From Nitzschia sp. pyKryTriq1 (lineage: Eukaryota > Bacillariophyta > Bacillariophyceae > Bacillariales > Bacillariaceae), in assembly GCA_956465555.1 (NCBI GenBank), contig OY101122.1, forward strand, positions 2,119,001 to 2,183,000: a stretch of 64,000 nucleotides of DNA, written 5' to 3'. Below the pieces are notes generated by a model. The model did not search any database, was not told the origin of the DNA, and worked only from the letters and a program-made list of their open reading frames with translations. Shown here in pieces: positions 9,431-19,267 of this stretch (the first letter of the stretch is position 1; every line of letters starts with the position of its first letter). A program made the translations under genes and the position numbers.

Positions 9431-11305
9431 ATGAAGAAATCCACCGTCTCCTCCTCCTCTGCCAATACCTCCTCCTCCTCCTCTTCTTCTTCTGTCGCGT
9501 CGTCCTCGTCGTCCCCGTTAGTCTCATTTCGCGCTCGATCAGTCGGTCCCAAATGTCCCTTTGGCAATGCTACAGTGGAATTTGAATTGCGTCCGGGCGG
9601 TCTCGTCTGCTTGAGTGGCAAGAGCGGCTTGGGCAAAACTACATTGGCGACTGTCTTGACGGGATTATTGACCCATAATCTGGCCACCTTGAGGAAAACT
9701 CTGGATATTGAAATTGAAGAATGCGAGTGGGATCCTTCGATTCCTACCGGTGAACGATGCGGTGTGCTCTTTCAACAAACGACCTTGTTGGACGAGTTGA
9801 CGATTGCCGGCAATCTCAAGGTCGCTCTGCAAAAATATCATCAACAGCACGGTGATAATAAGAGTGACGTTGTTGATTCTTACATGGAAATTAAACAATT
9901 GCTCGATGTGGTGGGGCTGGATTATGAACGAGATGCGTCCAAGCGTCCTACCGAATTATCGGGTGGCATGGGACGACGAGCCAGTCTGGCCTTGCAATTG
10001 GCACAACACAAACGAGTGATCGTGCTGGACGAGCCCTTTACCGGATTGGACTATGACGCCGCCATGAGTGTCGCTCGTGAACTGGTACATTTGCGAACCG
10101 TCAAGAATACTGCCTTGGTATTGATTTCTCATGAACCTCATCTGACCAAAGTCGTCATGGATCCAACGACCACGTCCGACAATGTGACCATTACGCTCCA
10201 AGAACCGTCGTCGTCGTCGTCGTCGTCCACCAGTGCCGGATCAGCATCGTCCTCCAGTAAGCGGCCTTCGAAACCATCACTGTTTGGAACGACCTTTTGG
10301 GATCGATTCTGGGATCGACTCATGGATTATACGTTTTATAGTTTACCGCTCATTGGTATGGCATTCATGGCTTGTGGATTGGCCATTTCGATGCTGACTG
10401 CCGATTTGTTGCGCCGATTGGATTTCAATGATCAAGTCTTGGATTTGGTCGATACGCAAGTACGGCCCTTGATCAAAATGTTGACGGGAGAAGAAGCGAA
10501 TGTACTCCAAATGATGGGGGTTCGGTTCAAAGTCCAATCCCTCTTGAATCAAACCGTACCACCCGCCAAGGCCAGTATCTTTGCGATTGGGATGACCAAA
10601 CTCTTTGTGTTGGAAATTGGACCACTCTTGACGGCCCTATTATTGTGTGGAAGGATTGGTGGATCGTATGCGGGAAAAGTAGGGACACTCCATGCGACGT
10701 CTCAAACCAAACTGTTGCAGACCTTGGGGATCTCACCCTTTTTGTGGACCTTGTGGCCGTCCGTCTTGGCGGCCTTGCTAGCAGCGCCCCTTTTGACCTT
10801 GATGGGAACATGCATTGCTCTAGGACTTGCGGGATGGGTGGGACCCACCTACTATGGCATTGGTACGACGACCCAATTTTGGACCGACATGAAAGAATCC
10901 ATCTTTCCCTTGCTTCGACTCCAATCCTTGGCACCCTGGTGGGACCAAGACGAAGAAGGAAAGTATATTCGAACGTCGTCCGTATCGTCTCTTTTGGATC
11001 TCCTTTTATCGAATAAGGGAGGCATGGATTGGTGGTCCGTCACCTATCGTCCTCGATACTCGTCGTATCCCTTCCTGGACACGTTGGTGGAAATTTTCAC
11101 GTACCCACCCGTGTATCATACGACCAAGGCGGTCGTCTTTATTAGCATCATCTTGGGCGTGGCCGAAGGCGTCGCCCAATGGTGGAAACCTCATTTGACG
11201 CCTCGAGGGGTACCGGCGGTCATTACCTTGAGCGTGGTGTGCTCGGGACTGTTGGTGATTTTGGCCGACTGGGGATTTAGTCAATTGTGGCTTTTGAGGT
11301 ACTAG
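9431..11305 (+). CDS. ABC ATPase fused to MlaE/TGD1-type lipid permease
   Basis: 624 residues from the first in-frame ATG; the frame is open without ATG back to 9233. Residues to about 35 are Ser-rich. The ABC ATPase follows with Walker A GKSGLGKTT near 60, a Q-loop LFQQ, signature LSGGMGRR near 175, Walker B VIVLDEPFTGLD near 197 and an H-loop ISHEP near 232. LSGGM-x-RR is typical of the MlaF/TGD3 class. From about 295 a membrane half carries the MlaE hallmark: LEIGPLLTALLLCGRIGGS, then G-x-L-x-ATSQ and further helices. MlaFE and plant TGD1/TGD3 move phospholipid precursors across bacterial outer or plastid inner envelopes, with the ATPase and permease as separate proteins. Here they are one chain. 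The plastid envelope is the likely site, by analogy. See the short frame at 9178 for a possible missing leader. Confidence 0.85.
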   Translation: MKKSTVSSSSANTSSSSSSSSVASSSSSPLVSFRARSVGPKCPFGNATVEFELRPGGLVCLSGKSGLGKTTLATVLTGLLTHNLATLRKTLDIEIEECEWDPSIPTGERCGVLFQQTTLLDELTIAGNLKVALQKYHQQHGDNKSDVVDSYMEIKQLLDVVGLDYERDASKRPTELSGGMGRRASLALQLAQHKRVIVLDEPFTGLDYDAAMSVARELVHLRTVKNTALVLISHEPHLTKVVMDPTTTSDNVTITLQEPSSSSSSSTSAGSASSSSKRPSKPSLFGTTFWDRFWDRLMDYTFYSLPLIGMAFMACGLAISMLTADLLRRLDFNDQVLDLVDTQVRPLIKMLTGEEANVLQMMGVRFKVQSLLNQTVPPAKASIFAIGMTKLFVLEIGPLLTALLLCGRIGGSYAGKVGTLHATSQTKLLQTLGISPFLWTLWPSVLAALLAAPLLTLMGTCIALGLAGWVGPTYYGIGTTTQFWTDMKESIFPLLRLQSLAPWWDQDEEGKYIRTSSVSSLLDLLLSNKGGMDWWSVTYRPRYSSYPFLDTLVEIFTYPPVYHTTKAVVFISIILGVAEGVAQWWKPHLTPRGVPAVITLSVVCSGLLVILADWGFSQLWLLRY

Positions 11306-11365
11306 CTAGAATTAGCTACTGCAGCTAGATAACTAACTAAATACGTATAGGAAGCATCAACAGTA

Positions 11366-12499
11366 TGGTTGTTGTTGTTGTTAACTGTCTCCAGTCCCAT
11401 TGAGCGTGGTTAGAACGGGATATCAATCCCACCAGAGGCTCGCAGGCACTTAGACTAGACTACTAAGTGCGTTCTTAGACTACCTACTCCTGTTCCCCGT
11501 CGGATTCCTGGTCGGATACCACGGCCGCCTGTGCTTCTTCGTCTAGCTCCAGGGTTGGTTGAGTCCACCAGTAGAGTCTACTAGAGTCTCCACTCCGGCG
11601 GGTTGCATTGTCACATAACTGTTTGATTGGGCGGATTGCCACTTTGTCGACGAAATTGCTCTGTCGGATTGCGATGTAATGCTCGATGGTGTAAAGCCCT
11701 GCTTCACTACGGGCAACTTCGATCCTCGGGTAGTCCCAACTACCGTCTCGGAGCTTGTTCGGGAGGCGCACCGCAATCCTGCGCGCTACCTGATGGTGAA
11801 AGCCCCGGAGGGCATTCAACATCCTCGGCGTGATGGTCCACGTCTCGCACCCATAAAGTAAGACCGACTGTACGATGGCTTTGTAGAACATCCCTGAGAT
11901 TCTCGGTGTTGCGCCGTCCCGTGTTAACACGCGGCGGACCTGTCCCCATCTCTGGCGAGCGCGGGAGAGGTTTCTGTACAAGGCTTGTGGTCGGTGTCCG
12001 ATGGGGGGAGATAAATCCCCGCAACATGGTGTCGTTTCTCGCCTGTCACCAGCTGGAAGCTGAGGCAGTTGGGTCCATGACGCCTCACTGATTCAATGCT
12101 GAATAAAGAAGACTCCCGGTAAAAGAGAGCAACTCCTCCTTGGCTCGCGCTCGCTGCATCGGTGGCAAACACATGATAATCCGAAGAGAATCGGGTGTGG
12201 ATGCCACCGGTCAGCTTGGTTTCCGTGAGGATACCCCAGTCGAGCCCCATCTGCCCCATCGCTCGGAGGCAGGTCTCAAGGCGGCCATTGCGGCCACTTT
12301 GGATGTTATACGTGCCAAATCGAATGTCGGAATTCTTTTTGGATGCTGGAAATGGATTGGGGATTGTCGTCATCGTCGTCGTCGTAGGCTCCCGTAGGAT
12401 TCCTACTGCGCAGCCGCGGGCGACAAAACCCAACTCCGGGGAAAACTCCACTACCTCTACCGCCCCTGTAGTTGGAGCAAATCCGTTCCGCTTGCACAA
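11366..12499 (-). mobile_element. Non-LTR retrotransposon (LINE) remnant, RT core deleted
   Basis: Read on the minus strand. 12499-11970 encodes an APE-type endonuclease: YNIQSGRNG near its start, TETKL as the catalytic Glu block, then SQGGVALFYR and AGIYLPPSD. After a junction near 11970-11985 the frame changes and a C-terminal RT-adjacent tail follows (11981-11484). It contains SGMFYKAIVQSVLLYGCETW and the following HHQVARRIA block, typical of the region after the RT fingers in LINEs. The whole RT core, several hundred codons, is missing, so one internal deletion joins endonuclease to tail. A (GTT/AAC)n tract at about 11366-11385 looks like the simple-repeat 3' tail. The element cannot transpose on its own. 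Confidence 0.8.
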
Positions 12500-12503
12500 A
12501 TGT

Positions 12504-12556
12504 TCTTGTTACAATGACAGTAACAAGTGTAGGAAGTGTCTAAGGTGTAGCCTTAG
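12504..12556. repeat. Two short hairpins beyond LINE 5' end
   Basis: CTTGTTAC and GTAACAAG pair around a seven-base loop (about 12504-12526). CTAAGG and CCTTAG pair around TGTAG close by (about 12540-12556). They sit immediately outside the recognised LINE coding start and may belong to its 5' untranslated region. Function unknown. Confidence 0.5.
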
Positions 12557-12700
12557 TAGTATTGGCAAAAATTAAAGCTGCTACACTTGCCACGTGTAGG
12601 GCCGACAACAGTATGGTACAGTAGTTCTAGTAGTATACTAATGATTTTTACTGTACGTCTTGTTTATTGATGGGCGCCAAGGGTATTCTCGTCCGGCGTG

Positions 12701-14197
12701 ATGGGCTTTTTGTCATCCCGGGCATCATGCAATGACGCAAAAGACGATCCTGCTCTTGANNNNNNNNNNNNNNNNNNNNNNNNNNNNNNNNNNNNNNNNN
12801 NNNNNNNNNNNNNNNNNNNNNNNNNNNNNNNNNNNNNNNNNNNNNNNNNNNNNNNNNNNNNNNNNNNNNNNNNNNNNNNNNNNNNNNNNNNNNNNNNNNN
12901 NNNNNNNNNNNNNNNNNNNNNNNNNNNNNNNNNNNNNNNNNNNNNNNNNNNNNNNNNNNCGGAAGCGGGTGTTGTTTGTGCTGGTGGATCGGCCCGCCGA
13001 AAGAATCAAGTGGAACGAAGAAGGTCGTGCAATATTCATGCAGAGTTGTGGAAACGAGCCTCTATTGCAGTAGTTGAAGAACAAGCATCGGCAAGCAATT
13101 TCAGCAGCAATACTCGAAACTCTTCCTTCCTTTGTGCTTCCATCAACGAGGAAGGTGAATGGAAGAAACAGGATTTGGGATCTTTGGAGGATGAGGATGT
13201 CGATGACGAGCGTGAGACCAAGGAAGACGATCGGTCCGCGACTACAACTCCCACCAGCTTTTTCCTTGAAGGAGAGCAACAAAACAAGTCCGACAAGCCT
13301 CCACCGCCAGCCCGTCGTGGCTTGTTGACGAGAATCGCGTCGGAAAATTTGTATCATGGCGAAGGATTTGAGATTGGAGCTGAGGAATTGTTTGATATCT
13401 ATAGGACACCCCACTATGATCCATGGGATGAAGAAACGGATCGTTCCACAGGACATGCCTTTGACTTTAGGATCCTCGGTACCTCACACTACGACCAATC
13501 GACCCAACCGCACGTTCTTTCGCCTCCCATCATGTATGCCTTGCAATCCTCCCTGCCCTTAACAAGACGGGGCGAGTCCTTTTGGCTCAAGTACTCGTTG
13601 GTGCGAGATGGTGCCAGTGCTACCACTTTTTTGCAAAATCTTCGGGCGAGTACCCATACTCTGATGGCTATGGAAACCATTGATGGGGAAGTATTCGGTG
13701 CATTCACGTCCTCCGCGTGGACCATCCAACCTTCCTTTTTCGGTGCCGAGGGTGGCGGCGATAGTTTCTTGTGGCGAATGAAACATTCCAGGGCCGAGCC
13801 AGCTAGTTCTGTTCTGGAACAAGCCAAGAGAGAAACCGACCTGGAAATATTTCCCAATACGTTGGCGAATCCCTTTGCCCAAGTCTGCCGACACGACAAG
13901 ATTGCGGTCGGCGGCGGTACGCCCTTGGGCCCTACTCACAAGGTCGCCACGGGCGTGACGTTGGACGCCAAGGAATTTGGTTTTGGAATCGCGTTTGACG
14001 GCGACTCCTTACTCGAAGCAACAAGTTCTGCCTGTATGACCTTTAACAGCCCTTCCCTTTCCCAGGTCCATTCGGACGGATCGAAATTTGAACTAATCAA
14101 CCTGGAAGTGTGGTCCTTAACTCCCTGTATTACTCTGGAAGACGCCCGACAAATGGACTACCATCGTTTGTTCCTCAAACGTCATGCGACCCTCTAA
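12701..14197 (+). CDS. TLDc-domain protein, N-terminal part hidden by assembly gap
   Basis: About 498 codons if the 200-N gap keeps frame, which cannot be known. Only 20 residues precede the gap and may not belong to the gene. After it comes a charged, low-complexity region, then a C-terminal TLDc domain at about 285-485. This has RRGESFWLKYSLVRDGAS (start strand), METIDGEVFGAFTS, a GGGDSFLWRM turn, FGFGIAFDGDSL, SACMTFNSPSLS and LEVWSLTPC. TLDc proteins (OXR1, NCOA7, TBC1D24) are linked to oxidative-stress protection and bind V-ATPase in animals and yeast. The role here is inferred from the domain only. A paralogue lies at 44815-46293 with the same R-GESFW-L-YSLVRDGAS block and the same LEVWSLTPCI ending. 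Confidence 0.75.
   Translation: MGFLSSRASCNDAKDDPALXXXXXXXXXXXXXXXXXXXXXXXXXXXXXXXXXXXXXXXXXXXXXXXXXXXXXXXXXXXXXXXXXXXXEAGVVCAGGSARRKNQVERRRSCNIHAELWKRASIAVVEEQASASNFSSNTRNSSFLCASINEEGEWKKQDLGSLEDEDVDDERETKEDDRSATTTPTSFFLEGEQQNKSDKPPPPARRGLLTRIASENLYHGEGFEIGAEELFDIYRTPHYDPWDEETDRSTGHAFDFRILGTSHYDQSTQPHVLSPPIMYALQSSLPLTRRGESFWLKYSLVRDGASATTFLQNLRASTHTLMAMETIDGEVFGAFTSSAWTIQPSFFGAEGGGDSFLWRMKHSRAEPASSVLEQAKRETDLEIFPNTLANPFAQVCRHDKIAVGGGTPLGPTHKVATGVTLDAKEFGFGIAFDGDSLLEATSSACMTFNSPSLSQVHSDGSKFELINLEVWSLTPCITLEDARQMDYHRLFLKRHATL
12760..12959. other. Assembly gap (200 N)
   Basis: Exactly 200 N, the usual placeholder for a scaffold gap of unknown size. It interrupts the N-terminal region of the TLDc gene, so length and frame across it are not reliable. 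Confidence 0.98.
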
Positions 14198-14823
14198 CTG
14201 CTACTGTACTACTAGGAGGAGTAGTGCCGTAGACTATACAATGCATACTAATAATTTTTGATACTTGCGCATACTACAACTATGAATACTGTACTCTCGA
14301 GCTACTAATACTTGTTCTTTAGCTTTTCCTTTCATCGACTGCGACTTCCCTCACCCCCTTTTCTCGTTGGTCAAACCGTCTCATTCCACGCCCACAAAAG
14401 TCTAGACCCAACGGAATAAGCCTGCTCCACGAGGAGCACGCGGTCGGTTCCCGCAAAACTTCCAACATGTATCGGTAATAGTTCCCTCCGACCTCCTATA
14501 CCTCCAACGCCCGAGACGGACTCCCATCCACATGTATCTGCTCGCTCCGTTTCCGTTTCCGTTTCCTCTTCCTTTTCACTTTCATTTTCACTCCATCCAT
14601 CCGACCGTCAGCCAGCGTGGAAACGCAACTCGCACTCAGTATGAGGATGATACCACGAAGAATGATGGAAATCCACAAGAAGGAGTCGTCGTCGTCGTCG
14701 TCGTTATCATATGCACTACTAGTTATAAAACAAGTTTGAGCACAGCACACCTACACCACTGATTCGACACAGCAAAGTGACCGGAGAAGAACAAACATCG
14801 ATTCTAGTATCGACGAATGCATC
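14198..14823. promoter_or_regulatory. Spacer upstream of M1 with TTTCCG repeats
   Basis: 626 bases between the TLDc stop and the M1 start. It holds TAG/CTA-rich sequence next to the TLDc end, then a pyrimidine-rich run with TTTCCG units at about 14547-14572 and TTTCA units after it. The second half is the likely M1 promoter; no TATA box is evident. Confidence 0.4.
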
Positions 14824-15501
14824 ATGATGTTCCATGTTCTCTACACAGTTGCGTTCATAACCATATTTGTTTTGAATCGTCGTGAAGCTGTCTTTCAAGA
14901 GAGAGGCCACTATCCGCTCAAAAATGAGTTTCTTTACATGGACGGACAAAAAGTTTCTCGATACGATCCTCAGCGGGCAAAAGCTGACACCTTCGTGAAG
15001 GATGATGATGCTGTTTCTGAAGGACGACCAGTCTTTGCGTATTGCCCCAACGCCCGTAGGGCTCGACTTTTTAGAGATGTAAGATCTATATTTGGAATGG
15101 TTATTTCTTACGGCTATTTGGATGATGATCGCCCCACGAAACCAGGATCGTTTCGATATCACGGACGATTTCACGGCTGGAATGGACCCTATTCCACAGT
15201 TCGTTTTGATTTCAAGTGTCTTTCTGATGAGATTATAAGTATATGGGAATACCATGACCACGGCGATGATAATATTTGTCGCATATACAAGTCAACAATG
15301 ATGTGGTCTCCATTCTGGGAGATGATTCCATTGGGGCTGGATATTGCTCTTGTTATTGTTGTAACCTTGTTGAGTGCCATTCTTCTGGACATTAAATTGG
15401 GGCTGGAGTATTTGTTTTCTTCGCCCGAAGGTATTATTGGAACCTTGTTAGTTGCCATTCTTATCGCAATTATTCTGAATCGTTTTTTCAAGTACTGGTA
15501 A
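14824..15501 (+). CDS. Membrane protein M1, orphan family (paralogue of M2)
   Basis: 225 residues, no family recognised. A hydrophobic N-terminus (about 2-17) is followed by the block NEFLYMDGQKVSRYDPQRAK at 34-53. A variable soluble part follows, then HGDDNICRIYK at 146-156 and two C-terminal hydrophobic segments at about 168-190 and 203-219. Both blocks are nearly unchanged in M2 at 22875-23600, so they are the defining motifs of the family. The predicted layout is a signal-anchor followed by a lumenal or cytosolic domain and a C-terminal hairpin; topology is not certain. The gene ends 126 bases from the end of the minus-strand VWA gene V_A, in tail-to-tail orientation. M2 and V_C repeat this arrangement in mirror image. 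Confidence 0.7.
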   Translation: MMFHVLYTVAFITIFVLNRREAVFQERGHYPLKNEFLYMDGQKVSRYDPQRAKADTFVKDDDAVSEGRPVFAYCPNARRARLFRDVRSIFGMVISYGYLDDDRPTKPGSFRYHGRFHGWNGPYSTVRFDFKCLSDEIISIWEYHDHGDDNICRIYKSTMMWSPFWEMIPLGLDIALVIVVTLLSAILLDIKLGLEYLFSSPEGIIGTLLVAILIAIILNRFFKYW

Positions 15502-15627
15502 CATCATAAAATCATCAAGACCATTGCCAGGGAAAGACTACAAATAATTAACATTAAATTCCCCTTTTACTATACTCAAATCCATTCGTTTATTGATGTT
15601 CCTCCTCCTTCTCAATCTTTCCCAAAA

Positions 15628-17032
15628 CTAGACCATAGTCGCCAGTTGTTGTTTGACTTGTTGTACCTGAGGGATTTGGTTGGCCACGGGCGCTCTCAAG
15701 AAATCTTGATAGTTCCACTTGATATTCTTCTTGAATTGATCGGTCGGTCCTTCAATCTTGCGACATTGTTGCGCCTTGACAAATTCATTGAAATAATGAC
15801 GGTACGATTCTTCATTGTGTTGGACGCCCAGCAAGTTATCCAAAGTGGCCTTGGTAAATGGAACGGACTCGTCCATGGCATCCAAATCGTCTGGATTCAT
15901 AGCGGCGACCAATTGACAAATCAAGTGAAATCCCTTGGTATACGGCAACGCCGCTCCTTGATCTCTCAACACTTCTTCCGCTTCATCCCCAAAGTCGTCC
16001 GATTCGGAACAGTAGGGTACGACTTCTTCGGCATCTTTCATCCATTCGACTTGAGCATCTTCATTGGTACAGCTGATAAAAGTCATTGGATTTCCTGCCG
16101 GATCTTGACGATTCATGAGAATATTGACAATCTCTTGTTGCGCATAACGACCTCCATTGGGTGTACCGTCTCCAAAAAAGTATCGAGCAATCGAGACGCC
16201 TTGTCCTCGAATGAGCGATTCTTGAATCTTTTCCAAAGCGGGCGTCGTCCCCATGGGACCTTGCTGAAAGACGGCATCAATTTGTTGATAGGCATCCCTC
16301 AAAAAGGTTTGGGGATCCCGGCCTTGACGTGTCAAGCTGACCCGATTTTTACGATTCAAGAATTCAATCCCAATTTGAGTAAAGGGCACGTAGGCAAGAA
16401 TTTCAATCATTTCCTTGAGACGTTCCTGTGCCTCTTGCCAACGTGTTTGGGGTTGTCGTGTGAGGGGATTGACCGTATCGGACAAGCACTGCATACTTCC
16501 CGAATCGTCAATGATAAATTCCAACGACTGAAATTCCGTCAACATCATGAGCTAGTATAAAAGGGAAGGAATGGATGATGAGAAGCATGAATGAATGAAT
16601 GAATGAATGTTCTTCTTGTTCTTCTTCTTGATCTTGTACTGTATATACGAATTCGTACAGTATATGTCTGTCTGTACGTACCTTATTCATGAGTCCAATG
16701 GGCACTTCGTACTTTCCCAATACCGCCCCGAGTTCGTCGACCATCGTATCGGCTTGCATGCCGGCTTCCAAACAGATTTCCGGTTCTTGCATCATTTCAA
16801 TCGTGGCATTCGTGGATTCACTCAAGGGAACATCATGTCCAAAATCTTCATTCATTTGCATATGATCTTCCATACTGGACACGACTGGCAATGCGACGTT
16901 GTTATTGTTATGCGGTAGGTGATTGTTATTGGGCGGCGGCGGGCCTCCACTTTGGGCGGCTTGCCACTTTTTGTATTCGGGGTTCATTTTCATGACTCCA
17001 CCGACCTTGATGTACTTTTTAGGAGCTGCCAT
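15628..17032 (-). CDS. VWA-domain protein V_A (two exons, second intron absent)
   Basis: Exons 17032-16682 and 16551-15628, intron 16552-16681 (130 bases, GTACGT...CTAG, phase 0). Product 424 residues. The N-terminus MAAPKKYIKVGGVMKMNPEY is shared with V_B and V_C. It is followed by a Pro/Asn linker and the block ESTNATIEMMQEPEICLEAG. The VWA domain starts at FQSLEFIIDDSGSM and keeps a complete metal-ion-dependent adhesion site: DxSxS in DDSGS, the Thr in GTTPALEKI and the Asp in FFGDGTPNGG. There is no signal peptide, so it is probably cytosolic or nuclear. Intracellular VWA proteins usually act in multiprotein complexes; the partner is unknown. V_A lacks the intron that V_B and V_C carry inside the codon of SES-DDF, with the flanking codons intact. 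It lies head to head with V_B. Confidence 0.88.
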
Positions 17033-17044
17033 CTTGATGTTGTA

Positions 17045-17070
17045 GTTGTTGTTGTTGTTGTTGTTGTTGT
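17045..17070 (-). promoter_or_regulatory. (CAA)n leader of V_A
   Basis: An uninterrupted CAA tract on the coding strand lies shortly before the start codon, with only TACAACATCAAG between. CAA repeats are unstructured and, in other systems, favour ribosome scanning and translation; that role is inference here. Confidence 0.5.
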
Positions 17071-17630
17071 TACTTTATGAAGAGAAATGAGAACTGCTTT
17101 GCTTCCCGACCTCTTCTTCCTTGACATTCTCTCGCGTGCGATGCGAGATGCGGTGCGCGTTGGATGATACCGCCGCGTACACGTATGATGCTAAAATGCA
17201 TGCAGAGAAAGATCGCTTGAGCGGTTTCCGAGTGCAGCCGTTCTTTCTTGCCACGACGACCCACCGCGCAGAGCAATAACGGTCTTGAACAGCATCTGAG
17301 CCAATCATGTTTTCGATCGTACGAAGTTCAGTCGTATCGGGGTAGTCGAGACATACCGCGAGCTCTTCACGACGTTCCAAGATACCTCGTAGAGCAAGGC
17401 ACGACCAAAAACGTGTTTGGATTTTCGATCTCGGCGCACCTGTACGCGATGATGACGACGAAAGATTCCTTTTGTCGCACTTCCTTTCGCGATCGATGAT
17501 GATCGATGCGAGATCCAACGCCTGCTCTGCTCTGCTGCCGTATGCTCCCTCCCTTCCCATCCTTGTCATAAATCTTGCAGAGCAACAACGAAGCAAAAAG
17601 AGTGTATTCATTCTCAAACTCCCAACTATC

Positions 17631-17667
17631 CAACAACAACAACAACAACAACAGCAACAGCAGCAAG
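17631..17667 (+). promoter_or_regulatory. (CAA)n/CAG leader of V_B
   Basis: A CAA tract turning into CAGCAACAGCAG runs directly into AAGATGG, the start codon context. It is the counterpart of the V_A and V_C leaders. Confidence 0.5.
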
Positions 17668-19267
17668 ATGGCAGCCCCCAAGAAATATGTCAAGGTCGAT
17701 GGTGTCATGAAGTTGAACCCCGAGTACAAAAAGTGGAAAGAGGCGCAGAGCGGGGGAGGAGCGGGGACTGCGACTAGCGTGACCCGACCCGATGTCGCCT
17801 TGCCCGTGGTTTCCAACATGGACGATCACATGCAAATGAATGAAGATTTGGGTATGGACATTCCCTTGAGTGAATCGACCAACGCGACGATTGAAATGAT
17901 GCAAGAACCGGAAATCTGTTTGGAAGCCGGCATGCAAGCCGATACCATTGTCGACGAACTTGGTGCTGTGCTGGGAAAGTACGAAGTTCCCATGGGACTC
18001 ATGAATAAGGTACGATATTATGACGTAATACTTGTAACACGGACTGCTGAATTGTATTCTTGGCTAGTTCGCATATTCGTTCCAAGGTTCTTTTGGATTT
18101 CTAACATCATGATACTAATTCCTCACCATATTCCTTCTTTGTCATCTTTTCCTTTCTTGTCGTCACCCATCATCATCATCATCGTTGTCAACCCCCTCCC
18201 ACTAAACTACTTTCAGCTCATGATGTTGACCGAATTCCAGTCTCTCGAATTTATCATTGATGATTCCGGAAGTATGCAATGCGCCACAGATTCGGTCGAT
18301 CCGATTACCAAACAACAGCGTAGTCGTTGGCAAGAAGCCCAAGGACGGCTCAAGGAAATGATTGAAATTCTTGCGTATGTGCCCTTTACTCAAATTGGGA
18401 TTGAATTCTTGAATCGCAAAAATCGTATCAGCTTGACACGTCAAGGCCGGGATCCCCAAACCTTTTTGGCCGCCGCCTATCAGGAAATTGATGCCGTCTT
18501 TCGACAAGGTCCATCCGGTACTACCCCTGCCTTGGAGAAGATTCAAGAGTCGCTCATGCGGGGACAAGGTGTTTCCATCTCGCGATACTTTTTTGGAGAC
18601 GGTACACCCAATGGTGGCGTCCAAGCGCAGAAGGAAATTGTCAGAATTCTCAAGAATCGTCAAGATCCGGCCGGAAACCCCATGACCTTTATCAGCTGTA
18701 CCAATGAGGATGCTCAAGTCGAATGGATGAAGGACGCTGAAGAAGTCGTACCCTACTGCTCCGAATCAGGTACGTCGTGACGAATGAACCATGTGGAATC
18801 GATGGTTGATTATCTTATTGAATACATACCAACTCCTCTCAACATTGCATTCTTTTCATTGTCATTAATATTCGTATTCGTATTCGACCTCTCCAGACGA
18901 TTTCCACGACGAGGCCGAAGAGGTTTTGCGAGATCAAGGAGGTGCTTTGCCGTACACCAAAGGCTTTCATTTGATTTGTCAGTTGGTCGCCGCCTCTAAT
19001 CCGGATGATTTGGATGCCATGGACGAGTCCGTTCCGTTTACCAAAGCCACGTTGGACAATTTGTTGGGTGTCCAGCACAATGAAGAATCGTACCGTCATT
19101 ACTTTGACCATTTTTGCAAGGCGCAAAAGTCGCGTACCATTGAAGGACCGACCGATCAAATCAAAAAGAATGTGACTTGGAATTATCAGGATTTCTTGCG
19201 GGCACCGGTGGCCAACCAAATCCCACAAGTCCAACAACTCAAGCAACAGTTGGCATCCATGCTCTAA
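17668..19267 (+). CDS. VWA-domain protein V_B (three exons)
   Basis: Exons 17668-18009, 18217-18769 and 18897-19267, introns GTACGA...TTTCAG (phase 0) and GTACGT...CTCCAG (phase 1). Total 1266 bases, 421 residues. Exon junctions were set by alignment to V_A and V_C and by frame. DDSGSM lies at 129-134, GTTPALE and GDGTPNGG follow, so the metal site is complete. The C-terminal half after the VWA core (from about the DDF-HDEAEEVL block) is helical-looking and shared by all three copies, including VQHNEESYRHYF and NYQDFLRAPVANQIPQVQQ. The start is the ATG preceded by a CAA/CAG leader ending AAG. V_B is almost identical to V_C, including intron 2 and about 300 bases of 3' flank, which indicates a recent tandem duplication. 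Confidence 0.9.

Larger units (their letters stand above)
17033..17667. promoter_or_regulatory. Divergent promoter region of V_A and V_B with CAA leaders
   Basis: 635 bases between the two start codons. (CAA)n leaders lie directly before both ATGs, at 17045-17070 on the minus strand for V_A and 17631-17667 on the plus strand for V_B. From about 17398 the sequence is shared with the DNA upstream of V_C and so marks the left end of the tandem duplication. Confidence 0.55.
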
